DNA from: an uncultured Opitutaceae bacterium
GTDB taxonomy: Bacteria > Verrucomicrobiota > Verrucomicrobiae > Opitutales > Opitutaceae
Assembly: GCA_946482625.1 (NCBI GenBank)
Contig: CAMLSH010000166.1
Span: 1 to 7,951 of the forward strand
Reading direction: 5' to 3'
DNA length: 7,951 nucleotides
Positions within the stretch are counted from its first letter, which is position 1, and every line of letters starts with the position of its first letter. Positions 1 to 6,215 of this stretch are shown one piece after another. The translations under genes and the position numbers were made by a program. The notes under the pieces are model-generated. The model was not told the origin of the DNA, did no database searches, and saw only the letters and a list, made by a program, of their open reading frames with translations.

Positions 1-1
1 C

Positions 2-985
2 GAAGGCCATTTCCCCGAGTGGCGCCTCGCCCTCATCAACGCCCAAAACCTCACCCGCGTCCGCATCACCGGCTCCGGCAAGATAGACGGCAATGGCATC
101 CTCTTCTGGGCCGCCTTCTGGCAACGCCGGAAAGAGAATCGCAACCTCACCAATCTCGAAATCGAGCGTCCGCGTATGTTCCTCATCGATACCTGCACTG
201 ACGTGCGGATCGAAGGCCTCACCCTGCGCGACTCCGGCTTCTGGAACGTCCACCTCTACCGCTGCCGCGATGTCGTCATCGAAGGTCTCGACATCGCCAC
301 ACCCGGTCAGGGCAGCGTCATCCGCGCTCCCAGCACCGACGGCATCGACATCGACAGCTGCCAGAACGTCACCATCCGCCGCTGCAAGATCTCCGTGGAC
401 GACGACTGTATCGCGTTAAAAGGCACGAAGGGCCCGCTCGCGCTTCAGGACGAATCATCTCCGCCCGTCGAAAACATCCTCATCGAGGACTGCGAGTTTG
501 GTGACGGCCACGGCGTGCTCACCTGCGGCAGCGAGGCCACCATCGTGCGCAACGTCACCATCCGGAACTGCACGATCGGCGGCAGCAACAACGTCGTCCG
601 TCTCAAGCTCCGCCCCGACACGCCCCAGCTCTACGAAAACCTCACCTTCGAAAACCTCACCTTAAACAGCACCGGCGGCCGCCTCTTCGACGTGAAACCC
701 TGGACCCAGTTCTTCGATCTGAAAGGCCACCCGCTCCAACCGTCTGTCGTTAAAAACGTCACGATCAAAAACGTCACCGGCAGCTACGGCACCCTCGGCA
801 TCCTCAATCCCAACGCGATCGACATCGTCGACGGCATCACACTGGAAAACATCACGCTCACCGTCGCCGACGAAAAATTCGAGCTCGGTGAAGTCGTGAA
901 AAACCTCGCGGTCAAAAACGTCACGATCAACGGGAAGCCCTTCACGCCTCCCACCACCGAGGCCCCGCGCCAAGGCGGCTGGTAG
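2..985 (+). CDS. Glycoside hydrolase family 28 (polygalacturonase-like), C-terminal part, 5' end cut by window edge
   Basis: The open frame runs from the left edge to a TAG stop, giving 327 residues; the start and any signal peptide lie outside the window. GH28 enzymes hydrolyse alpha-1,4 galacturonosyl bonds in pectin or related plant polymers, usually outside the cytoplasm, on a right-handed parallel beta-helix. The active-site set is visible: STDGID with D113, VDDDC with D134 and D135, GHG with H170, and RLK with R200 and K202. These match the NTD, DDC, GHG and RIK motifs of polygalacturonases. GSGKIDGNG near residue 24 is another family-typical stretch. Repeated NVTI/NLT units along the chain are the beta-helix coils. 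All catalytic positions are intact, so it should be active. Exo- versus endo-acting and galacturonase versus rhamnogalacturonase cannot be decided. It converges on purN and is probably unrelated to it. Confidence 0.9.
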   Translation, partial: EGHFPEWRLALINAQNLTRVRITGSGKIDGNGILFWAAFWQRRKENRNLTNLEIERPRMFLIDTCTDVRIEGLTLRDSGFWNVHLYRCRDVVIEGLDIATPGQGSVIRAPSTDGIDIDSCQNVTIRRCKISVDDDCIALKGTKGPLALQDESSPPVENILIEDCEFGDGHGVLTCGSEATIVRNVTIRNCTIGGSNNVVRLKLRPDTPQLYENLTFENLTLNSTGGRLFDVKPWTQFFDLKGHPLQPSVVKNVTIKNVTGSYGTLGILNPNAIDIVDGITLENITLTVADEKFELGEVVKNLAVKNVTINGKPFTPPTTEAPRQGGW

Positions 986-1079
986 GCCGCAAGCCGAGGC
1001 GAAACGCGCACTTCGAGGGCGCTATTCAAGATCACCCGCATTTCCCGAAGCTATCGCCGCCCTGCATCGCTCAGCGTGC

Positions 1080-1097
1080 GCGGAGCGCCCGCTCCAC
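1080..1097 (-). other. Small hairpin in the convergent gap between the GH28 gene and purN
   Basis: The 176-base gap 986-1161 holds no convincing gene. It contains a hairpin with arms 1080-1086 and 1091-1097 and a 4-base loop. In minus-strand RNA all seven pairs form (one G-U); in plus-strand RNA one pair is lost. It begins 64 bases past the purN stop, so it could help end the minus-strand transcript. No T-run follows, so it is not a canonical intrinsic terminator. Confidence 0.3.
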
Positions 1098-1161
1098 CCT
1101 AAAACCGCCGCCCCGCTCCGAATCGTAGCCACGTTCGTTAGAGCCCGGCCTTCCGCGCCGT

Positions 1162-1737
1162 TCAACGCCCCTCGCTCAACCGCGCGATCACCGCCGGCAG
1201 CAACGCGTGCTCCGCCGCATGCACCTTCTCCGCGAGCGACTCCAGCGTATCCGTCGCCTCGATTCGCACCGCCGCCTGATCCAAAATCGGCCCGCCATCC
1301 ACTTCCGCGGTGACGTAATGTACCGTGCAGCCCGTGATCTTCACCCCGCGCCGAAACGCCTGCCCGATCCCATCGAGCCCTGGAAAACTCGGCAGCAAAC
1401 TCGGGTGTAGATTGATGATCCTCCCGGCAAACGCGTTCAAGAAACCCGGTTTGATCACGCGCATGAACCCCGCCAGCACGACCAGATCGGGCGCGCACGC
1501 CTCGATCGCCGCGATGTACCGCGCCTCGCCCTCGCCTTCGAGTTTGGTCTTAAACGGCGCCGCATCGAGAAACGCCGCCGGCACGCCATACCGCGCCCCC
1601 AGCGTGAGAATCCCCGCATCAGGCTTGTCGGCAAAAACCTGTACGACCTTGGCCTTGCCGAGTTTTCCCTCGGACTGGGCTTTCAAGATCGCATCGGCGT
1701 TACTGCCGCGACCGGAACCAAGAATCACAACGCGCAT
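1162..1737 (-). CDS. purN: Phosphoribosylglycinamide formyltransferase (GART), PurN
   Basis: PurN transfers a formyl group from 10-formyltetrahydrofolate to glycinamide ribonucleotide, the third step of de novo purine synthesis, in the cytoplasm. The 191-residue product starts MRVVILGSGRGSN, the family's nucleotide-binding N-terminus. The catalytic triad is present as N109 and H111 in INLHPSLLP and D147 in VDGGPIL, matching N106, H108 and D144 of the E. coli enzyme. The motif GCTVHYV (residues 136-142) is also typical. The frame stays open 12 codons further upstream, but that would overlap rfaE2 and add residues before the conserved start, so I chose the ATG at 1737. A G-rich stretch, GGGGG, lies about 13 bases upstream. 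The gap to the rfaE2 stop is only 4 bases, so the two are very likely cotranscribed and perhaps translationally coupled. It is slightly shorter than E. coli PurN (212 aa) but looks complete. Confidence 0.95.
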   Translation of the reverse strand: MRVVILGSGRGSNADAILKAQSEGKLGKAKVVQVFADKPDAGILTLGARYGVPAAFLDAAPFKTKLEGEGEARYIAAIEACAPDLVVLAGFMRVIKPGFLNAFAGRIINLHPSLLPSFPGLDGIGQAFRRGVKITGCTVHYVTAEVDGGPILDQAAVRIEATDTLESLAEKVHAAEHALLPAVIARLSEGR

Positions 1738-1741
1738 AAAA

Positions 1742-2242
1742 TCAGATATCCCCCGCCGCCTTGATCTTCGCAATCAGCGCCGTGGTGCTGAAACCCGGCA
1801 GGAAAGGCATAAAGTCAATCTTCGCACCCACGCTCTCCAACGCCCGGCGCTCGCCCGGATCGAGTTTATCGAGCGTGTAGTCGCCGGCCTTCGAATACAC
1901 ATCCGGCTTCAGCGCCAGGATCTCGTTCGTCAGCCGCTTCTCGCGAAAGACGACGATCCCGTCGATAAACCACGTCGCCGCCAGCGCGTACGCCCGCTCG
2001 GTTTCGTTCTGCACCGGCCGCAAGGGTCCTTTGAGTTCGCGCACGCTCGCATCGGAATTGAGCGCGATGAACAACGCATCGCCCAGCGCGCGCGCCTTCT
2101 GGAGATAGTAGAGATGCCCCGTGTGCAGCAGATCGAACACGCCGTTCGTCAGCACGACTCTCTTCCCCGTTGCGCGGAGCTTTTCACGAGCAACCACCGC
2201 GTCGTCGAGCGAGGGGAAAAGTTTGGGATTTTCGAGCGTCAT
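1742..2242 (-). CDS. rfaE2: D-glycero-beta-D-manno-heptose 1-phosphate adenylyltransferase (RfaE2 / HldE C-terminal domain type)
   Basis: This 166-residue protein is a single nucleotidyltransferase domain. In the family it joins heptose 1-phosphate to ATP to make ADP-heptose, a precursor of LPS inner core or S-layer glycan. Motifs seen: TNGVFDLLHTGH (residues 32-43) containing the HxGH nucleotide-binding signature, LKGPLRPVQNETERA (70-84), SKAGDYT (117-123, usually KGGDYT) and PGFSTTALIAKI near the C-terminus. The kinase domain fused to it in E. coli HldE is absent, so a separate HldA would be needed elsewhere. No Shine-Dalgarno sequence precedes the ATG at 2242. The start is 20 bases from the repeat element upstream; purN follows after 4 bases. 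Related cytidylyltransferases of the same fold (TagD type) are an alternative, but the C-terminal motifs favour RfaE2. Confidence 0.9.
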   Translation of the reverse strand: MTLENPKLFPSLDDAVVAREKLRATGKRVVLTNGVFDLLHTGHLYYLQKARALGDALFIALNSDASVRELKGPLRPVQNETERAYALAATWFIDGIVVFREKRLTNEILALKPDVYSKAGDYTLDKLDPGERRALESVGAKIDFMPFLPGFSTTALIAKIKAAGDI

Positions 2243-2262
2243 CGAGATGAAAAATGGGACAG

Positions 2263-2397
2263 GTTACACAGAGGGCACAGAGAGTCGTTATTCAAAATTC
2301 CTTATCCATCCGGCTATCTCGCGTTGATTGTGATAAACCAGCGAGTCTCTCAGTTCTCTGTGCCATCTCTGTGCCATCTCTGTGCGCTCTGTGTAAC
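2263..2397. repeat. 135-base element with 20-base terminal inverted repeats (CACAGAG/CTCTGTG), MITE- or REP-like
   Basis: The left end, 2263-2282, and the reverse complement of the right end, 2378-2397, agree at 19 of 20 bases (GTTACACAGAG core, one G/C difference). Inside, 2318-2345 can form a second hairpin: arms CTCGC and GCGAG, extended by GTTGAT against ATAAAC with one mismatch and a two-base bulge. The right side carries tandem CTCTGTG units. The element nearly fills the gap between dnaJ (stop at 2409) and rfaE2 (start at 2242), leaving 11 and 20 bases. It is less GC-rich than the surrounding genes. No transposase and no clear target-site duplication is visible. It could be a non-autonomous mobile repeat, an RNA-processing hairpin or a transcription barrier. 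Confidence 0.65.
2356..2397 (+). repeat. Four tandem CTCTGTG units at the right end of the element
   Basis: Two perfect 11-base copies of CTCTGTGCCAT (2356-2366 and 2367-2377) are followed by a shortened unit CTCTGTGCG (2378-2386) and a terminal unit CTCTGTGTAAC (2387-2397). The left arm of the element holds only two units in inverse orientation. This suggests that the right side expanded by slippage or unequal exchange. Confidence 0.75.
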
Positions 2398-2408
2398 TCA
2401 TCCGAAGC

Positions 2409-3569
2409 TCAGAAGAACTTCTTCGCCTTTTCGAAGAAGCTCTTCGCCATCGGTTCGTTCGCGTCGCCGCTGAGCTGCGCAAACTCTTCCAGTTTCTTGC
2501 GCTGTTCGGGCGAGAGACTTGTCGGCACTTCGACGTGTACCCGGACGAGTTGATCGCCGTGATGTCCGCCGCGCAGGCTGGGCATGCCTTTATTCTTCAA
2601 GCGGAAGGTCGTGCCGCTTTGCGTACCGACGGGAATCTTGAGCGAAGCCTTGCCTGAGAGCGTCGGCACTTCGATCGAGCCGCCGAGCGTCGCGAGCGTG
2701 AATTTGATCGGGATCTCGCAGAAGAGATCGTCGTTCTGGCGCTCGAAAATTTCGTGCTCCGCCACGCTGATCACGATGTAGAGATCGCCGGCTTGGCCAC
2801 CCGCCATGCCCGCTTCGCCGTTGCCGACGGAGCGCAAACGCGAGCCCGTGTCCACGCCGGGAGGAATACGGACGTTGAGCTTCGTCGTCTTCGCCGTGCG
2901 GCCTTCGCCTTTGCACGCGGTGCAGGGCTTTTCGACTTTCGTGCCTGCGCCGCCGCAGGTCGGACATGCTTGGGTAAACGTGATGATGCCGCCCGAGCGG
3001 CGGATTTGTCCCGCGCCGCGGCAGGTCGGGCAGGTGACGCGTTTCGAGCCGGGCTCGGCGCCGGAGCCGTCGCAACGCTCGCACGTGACGGCTTTGCGGA
3101 AGGAAATTTCCTTCTCGATGCCGCGTGCAGCGTCTTCGAGCGAGATTTCGAGATCGTAACGCAGGTCCGAGCCGTCGCGGCCACCATCGCGGCCACCACC
3201 TCCGCCACCGCCGAAAAATTCTTCGAAGATGCCACCACCGCCGCCTCCTCCTCCTTGGTTGAAGACTTCGCGGAAGATATCGAACGGGTCGTGGAAGCCG
3301 CCACCACCGCCGCCCGCGCGCGGACCGGCCGCTCCGCCTTGTTGAAAGGCTGCGTGTCCATAACGGTCATACGCCGCGCGCTTCTGCGGATCTTTGAGGA
3401 CCTCGTACGCTTCGGAGACTTTCTTGAACATCTCCTCGGCCTCCTTGTTACCCTGATTTTTGTCCGGGTGATACTGGATGGCCTTCTTGCGATAGGCTTT
3501 TTTCAGGTCTTCCTCGGACGCGGTTTTTTCGACGCCGAGCAGTGTGTAATAGTCTTCCTTGGTGGCCAT
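2409..3569 (-). CDS. dnaJ: Chaperone protein DnaJ (Hsp40, class A)
   Basis: DnaJ delivers unfolded substrates to DnaK and stimulates its ATPase; GrpE then exchanges nucleotide. The 386-residue protein has all class A parts. The J-domain covers about residues 1-75 with the HPD motif at 34-36 (YHPDKN). A Gly/Phe-rich linker runs about 79-131 with several Gly runs and [10 protein letters not shown]. The zinc domain has four CxxCxGxG repeats with Cys pairs at 163/166, 180/183, 202/205 and 216/219. The C-terminal substrate-binding domain follows ([12 protein letters not shown], then GDLYIVI), with a charged tail ending KAKKFF. Length is normal. The ATG at 3569 is preceded by CATACCACC and no Shine-Dalgarno sequence. 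It lies 81 bases after grpE, so the pair is probably one transcript. dnaK is not in the window. Confidence 0.97.
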   Translation of the reverse strand: MATKEDYYTLLGVEKTASEEDLKKAYRKKAIQYHPDKNQGNKEAEEMFKKVSEAYEVLKDPQKRAAYDRYGHAAFQQGGAAGPRAGGGGGGFHDPFDIFREVFNQGGGGGGGGIFEEFFGGGGGGGRDGGRDGSDLRYDLEISLEDAARGIEKEISFRKAVTCERCDGSGAEPGSKRVTCPTCRGAGQIRRSGGIITFTQACPTCGGAGTKVEKPCTACKGEGRTAKTTKLNVRIPPGVDTGSRLRSVGNGEAGMAGGQAGDLYIVISVAEHEIFERQNDDLFCEIPIKFTLATLGGSIEVPTLSGKASLKIPVGTQSGTTFRLKNKGMPSLRGGHHGDQLVRVHVEVPTSLSPEQRKKLEEFAQLSGDANEPMAKSFFEKAKKFF

Positions 3570-3615
3570 GGTGGTATGTGCGCTGGATGAATCGCGCGAC
3601 GACGCGTCACGCTGA

Positions 3616-3635
3616 CGGCGGACATTTCTCCGCCG
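3616..3635 (-). other. Perfect 7-bp hairpin in the grpE-dnaJ gap
   Basis: CGGCGGA (3616-3622) and TCCGCCG (3629-3635) pair perfectly around a 6-base loop. It sits in the 81-base leader of dnaJ, 15 bases after the grpE stop. No T-run follows, so it is unlikely to be a strong terminator. It may be a processing or attenuation site that adjusts dnaJ level relative to grpE; that role is inference. Confidence 0.45.
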
Positions 3636-3650
3636 GGCGATCTGTGTCGG

Positions 3651-4268
3651 TTACTTGTTCTCCTCCTTGGCGGGGCCGCTGGAAAGAATGACCGAAGCGG
3701 GCCGCAGCAACCGGCCGTTGAGGCTGTAGCCGATGCGGACAACCTGCGCGACGTTCCCTTCCGCGACATCAGCGCTTGGCTGGGCAGCGATGGATTCGTG
3801 CTGGTTCGGATCGAACGCCTGACCGACGGGGTTGATCTCCTTCAAGCCGTGCTGGCCGAGGACGTTTTTCAACTGGTCCGCCACCATGCCGATGCCGCCG
3901 ACAATCGTTTTGACGTCGGCATTGGGCGCCTTGGCGGCGGTGAGCCCAAAACCCAGATTATCGAGGACCGAAATCATATCCTCAAGGACGCGGCCGGTGG
4001 CGTACTGGCGGATCTCGTCCTTCTCGCGCACCGTGCGGCGACGGAGGTTTTCCATGTCGGCCGCGAGGCGCAAATAGCGATCGTGGGCGTCGGCCAGGTC
4101 TTTTTTAGCGGCGGCCAGCAGCTCTTCGGTCGTCGGACCGGCGGCTGGAGCGGGGGCTTCGGGAGCTTCAGCCGCGGGAGAGGATTGCGCGGCCTGCTGG
4201 GCAGGAGCGGGCTCGGCGGCGGCGGGTTGAGTCTTGTTCAGCGTGTCGGCTTGATCGTCTGCGGTCAT
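3651..4268 (-). CDS. grpE: Nucleotide exchange factor GrpE
   Basis: GrpE is the cytoplasmic dimeric factor that releases ADP from DnaK. The 205-residue protein has a low-complexity Ala/Pro/Gln-rich tail to about residue 45, then a long helix (about 46-110) with the family stretch YLRLAADMENLRRRT, and a C-terminal beta domain. The GrpE signature is clear at about 150-194: AFDPNQHESI, then VAQVVRIGYSLNGRLLRPA. Length is typical. The start at 4268 lies 18 bases past the stop of the AsmA-like gene, so cotranscription is likely. The upstream bases (GGCTTCAT before ATG) contain no Shine-Dalgarno sequence. dnaJ follows on the same strand. I see no CIRCE element in the short upstream gap, so any heat-shock control must act from further upstream. 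Confidence 0.96.
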   Translation of the reverse strand: MTADDQADTLNKTQPAAAEPAPAQQAAQSSPAAEAPEAPAPAAGPTTEELLAAAKKDLADAHDRYLRLAADMENLRRRTVREKDEIRQYATGRVLEDMISVLDNLGFGLTAAKAPNADVKTIVGGIGMVADQLKNVLGQHGLKEINPVGQAFDPNQHESIAAQPSADVAEGNVAQVVRIGYSLNGRLLRPASVILSSGPAKEENK

Positions 4269-4286
4269 ATGAAGCCGCGGATCTAA

Positions 4287-5099
4287 CTACGGCTTGTTCG
4301 TTTCTTCAAGCGTCTGCATGAAGGCGCGGAACGGATCGCCCGTTTTTTTTGTGGCTTCCCGGAAAAGTTCGGTCCCCGACCGCGTGGCCTCACCCAACGT
4401 CTTCGACATGTCGCCGGGAATCAGGCCCGTGATCGCCGAACCTACCGCCGTAAATCCCTTCATGAACGGGCCAACCACGAATTGATCGGTGTTGATGATG
4501 TTCTCGTAGGTGTGGGTGAAATTCAGGGTGTACTCGCGGGACACCGGTCGCGTGCCGCTGTGATCTTCCACGACCATTTTCTCAAAACGCACGACGAGGC
4601 GTTTGATGAGGAAACTCTTCTCAGGAAGTTCCGCGCGCACAGTCGGAGCGGGAGGCGGAGCGACCGGCGGCTTGGGCTGGCCGGGTTTCGCGGGTTCGGC
4701 GGGCTTCGGTTTGCCCTTGGGTTTGCGCGCGTTGAGCAGGCGGTCGCTGAAAAGCGCGGCGTTGATCGTGCCGCTGCTGTTGCGGATGAGCGCGACCTGC
4801 GCGACGTCGATCTCGCCATCGTCGATCACGAGACGGTCAGTGAAAAACGTATCGAGCTGGGCTCTCGCCCGAAACGACCGCACCTCCACAAACTCCGGCC
4901 GTGCGAATGACTCGGGATTGGTAATCACCAGCCCCGAAAAACTAACCCGGTTGCGGAAGGGATCGATCGCGAGGCTCTTGATCTTAACGGTGAAACCCGT
5001 GCGTTTCTCCAACGTGCTCGTAAGAATCGGCGGCAGGAAAAAGATCCACGCCGAAATCACGATGGCCACGAAGACGATCAGAAAGACGACCAGCTTCAT
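4287..5099 (-). CDS. Small membrane-anchored AsmA/DUF748-like protein
   Basis: This 270-residue protein has one N-terminal hydrophobic segment (about 3-23) with little positive charge before it, so it is probably an inner-membrane anchor with the rest periplasmic. Residues 34-105 (RTGFTVKIKSLAIDPFRNRV, then FSGLVITNPESF and FFTDRLVIDDGEID) follow the pattern of AsmA/DUF748/TamB-type N-termini, which are large envelope proteins linked to outer-membrane lipid transport. A Pro/Lys/Ala-rich linker spans about 125-153. A second beta-type block (KSFLIKRLVVRFEKMVVED) and an Asn/Thr-rich C-terminal part follow. It is far shorter than classical AsmA. The start is set by AAGGAGG placed 7 bases before the ATG at 5099; the adjacent ATG at 5102 is possible. 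It lies between manA and grpE on the same strand. The family resemblance is from pattern recognition only; the exact role is unknown. Confidence 0.75.
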   Translation of the reverse strand: MKLVVFLIVFVAIVISAWIFFLPPILTSTLEKRTGFTVKIKSLAIDPFRNRVSFSGLVITNPESFARPEFVEVRSFRARAQLDTFFTDRLVIDDGEIDVAQVALIRNSSGTINAALFSDRLLNARKPKGKPKPAEPAKPGQPKPPVAPPPAPTVRAELPEKSFLIKRLVVRFEKMVVEDHSGTRPVSREYTLNFTHTYENIINTDQFVVGPFMKGFTAVGSAITGLIPGDMSKTLGEATRSGTELFREATKKTGDPFRAFMQTLEETNKP

Positions 5100-5106
5100 C
5101 ATGGCT

Positions 5107-5113
5107 CCTCCTT
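5107..5113 (-). promoter_or_regulatory. Strong Shine-Dalgarno AAGGAGG of the AsmA-like gene
   Basis: AAGGAGG on the minus strand lies 7 bases from the ATG at 5099 and 4 bases from the ATG at 5102, which favours 5099 as the start. It is the only strong ribosome binding site among the starts in this window. A CCTCC just upstream (5120-5125 region) could pair with it and partly hide it. Confidence 0.8.
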
Positions 5114-5157
5114 GGCGGGCCCGGAGGAAGCAGGAGCAGGGTTTCATAGAACGCCGA

Positions 5158-6108
5158 TCAACCGAAATTTTCCGTGATGAGCAATAACGCAGGTTCCACC
5201 GCCTCAAACACGAAACTGCCGGAGTAAGGCAGGACGACGTTGTCGCCGCGAACCAAAGACTCGCCGCCCGCACCGATCCGCACACGGCCCGAAACGACGC
5301 TGAGAATACGGGCCTGTTCTCCTGCGGAAATGGGCAGCGCTTCGCCCGCCACCAGCGGCACGCGACGGATGCGAAATTCGCGCGCATCGGCGATCACCGC
5401 CGGCGCGTTTTCGCCGCGCACAGGCTCCGGTTCGAAGTCGTCCCAGCGAATCGATTTTAATGATTCGTTGACGTGCATCTGCCGGGGCTTCCCGTCCAAC
5501 CCGAGGCGTCCCCAATCGTACACGCGGTACGTCGTGTCGGAGTTTTGCTGGATCTCCAGGATCAGATTCCCCGCGTCGATCGCATGGATCTGCCCGCTGT
5601 GAACGAGGATGGAATCGCCCGCCTTCACCGGGAAACGGTGCACGCAGTTTTCCAGCGTATTGTCGTGGATCGCGCGCTCGAACTGCTCCCGCGTCACGTC
5701 GCGTTTCAGCCCAACGATCAGGCTCGAATCCGGCGCGCAGTCGGCGATGTACCAATTCTCTGTCTTCGGCTCGCCCTTCAACTCCGGCGCGACCGCCGCC
5801 GGCGGATGCACCTGCAGGCTCAGACGCTCGCGGCAATCCAGCCACTTCACCAAAATCGGGAAAGGCCGCGACACCGGCCACGACGGCCCCATGATCGCCG
5901 CTCCATGGCTTTCGATGGCCGTACGGAGACTCAGTCCATCCAACGTGCCACCGTTGATCACCGACTGCGCTTCGGGTCGGTCCACGATCTCCCAACTCTC
6001 TCCGATCGGTCGCGAGGCCGGCAGCGCACGGCCCAATTTTGTCTCAAGAACCCGACCGCCCCAGACGCGATCTTGGTACAGCGGTTTGAAGCGCAGGATT
6101 TCTTGCAT
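5158..6108 (-). CDS. manA: Mannose-6-phosphate isomerase, class I (ManA)
   Basis: ManA interconverts mannose 6-phosphate and fructose 6-phosphate with a zinc ion. It links mannose use or GDP-mannose synthesis to glycolysis in the cytoplasm. The 316-residue length fits the short Bacillus-type enzymes rather than the roughly 390-residue E. coli form. Metal ligands are visible: Q99 and H101 in LQVHPP, E117 in KTENWY, and H175 in SGQIHAI. The family stretch NSDTTYRVYDWGR (189-201) carries the likely catalytic R195. The N-terminus FKPLYQDRVWGG and the IGESWEI motif (35-41) are also typical. The C-terminal cupin half is present and ends LLLITENFG. It is the first gene of the minus-strand series. 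There is no Shine-Dalgarno sequence before the ATG at 6108. A 55-base gap separates it from the AsmA-like gene. Confidence 0.95.
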   Translation of the reverse strand: MQEILRFKPLYQDRVWGGRVLETKLGRALPASRPIGESWEIVDRPEAQSVINGGTLDGLSLRTAIESHGAAIMGPSWPVSRPFPILVKWLDCRERLSLQVHPPAAVAPELKGEPKTENWYIADCAPDSSLIVGLKRDVTREQFERAIHDNTLENCVHRFPVKAGDSILVHSGQIHAIDAGNLILEIQQNSDTTYRVYDWGRLGLDGKPRQMHVNESLKSIRWDDFEPEPVRGENAPAVIADAREFRIRRVPLVAGEALPISAGEQARILSVVSGRVRIGAGGESLVRGDNVVLPYSGSFVFEAVEPALLLITENFG

Positions 6109-6215
6109 GGCGTTGGCTAGTTTTTTGTTAAAGCGTACGGGAGGATTATTAAATTTGACCGGACTCCGGTGCGAAACGGGAATCTCCGGGTCAAGCCGGA
6201 CGCTTCACAAACCAC
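6109..6215. promoter_or_regulatory. Divergent manA/ftsK intergenic region with promoter-like boxes and CCGGA inverted repeats
   Basis: This 107-base region must hold the promoters of two divergent genes. An AT-rich core lies at 6146-6156. For manA, TTTAAT (6148-6153, minus strand) matches the -10 consensus at 5 of 6, without a good -35. For ftsK, TTGTTA (6125-6130) and TATTAA (6147-6152), spaced 16 bases, match 4 of 6 each; TTGACC (6155-6160) is another possible -35 with a poor -10. Two inverted repeats lie on the ftsK side: ACCGGA-C-TCCGGT (6158-6170) and TCCGG-N6-CCGGA (6185-6200). They could be an operator or RNA hairpins. The assignments are by eye and weak. Confidence 0.35.

Noticed and set aside
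2356..2397. CTCTGTG tandem units as a CRISPR array
   Set aside because: Units are only 11 bases, adjacent with no spacers, and no cas gene is nearby.
1325..2473. A 382-codon open frame on the plus strand across purN, rfaE2 and the repeat
   Set aside because: It crosses two well-identified genes and a non-coding element on the other strand, with Arg-rich composition typical of a shadow frame.
2754..3590. A 278-codon open frame on the plus strand opposite dnaJ
   Set aside because: It is antisense to an intact dnaJ; its Ala/Arg-rich composition is what GC-rich codon bias produces on the opposite strand, and no family motif is visible.
5105..5119. A 15-base match between the AsmA-like gene's leader and the 3' end of grpE (3660-3674)
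   Set aside because: The shared word contains a Shine-Dalgarno-like AAGGAGG and GC-rich codons. The match is short and ends at once on both sides, so chance or a tiny duplication cannot be told apart.
5103..5387. An upstream extension of the AsmA-like gene overlapping manA
   Set aside because: The extension would read through the conserved 3' end of manA in another frame and has Arg/Ser/Cys-rich nonsense composition. The strong ribosome binding site and membrane anchor place the start at 5099 or 5102.
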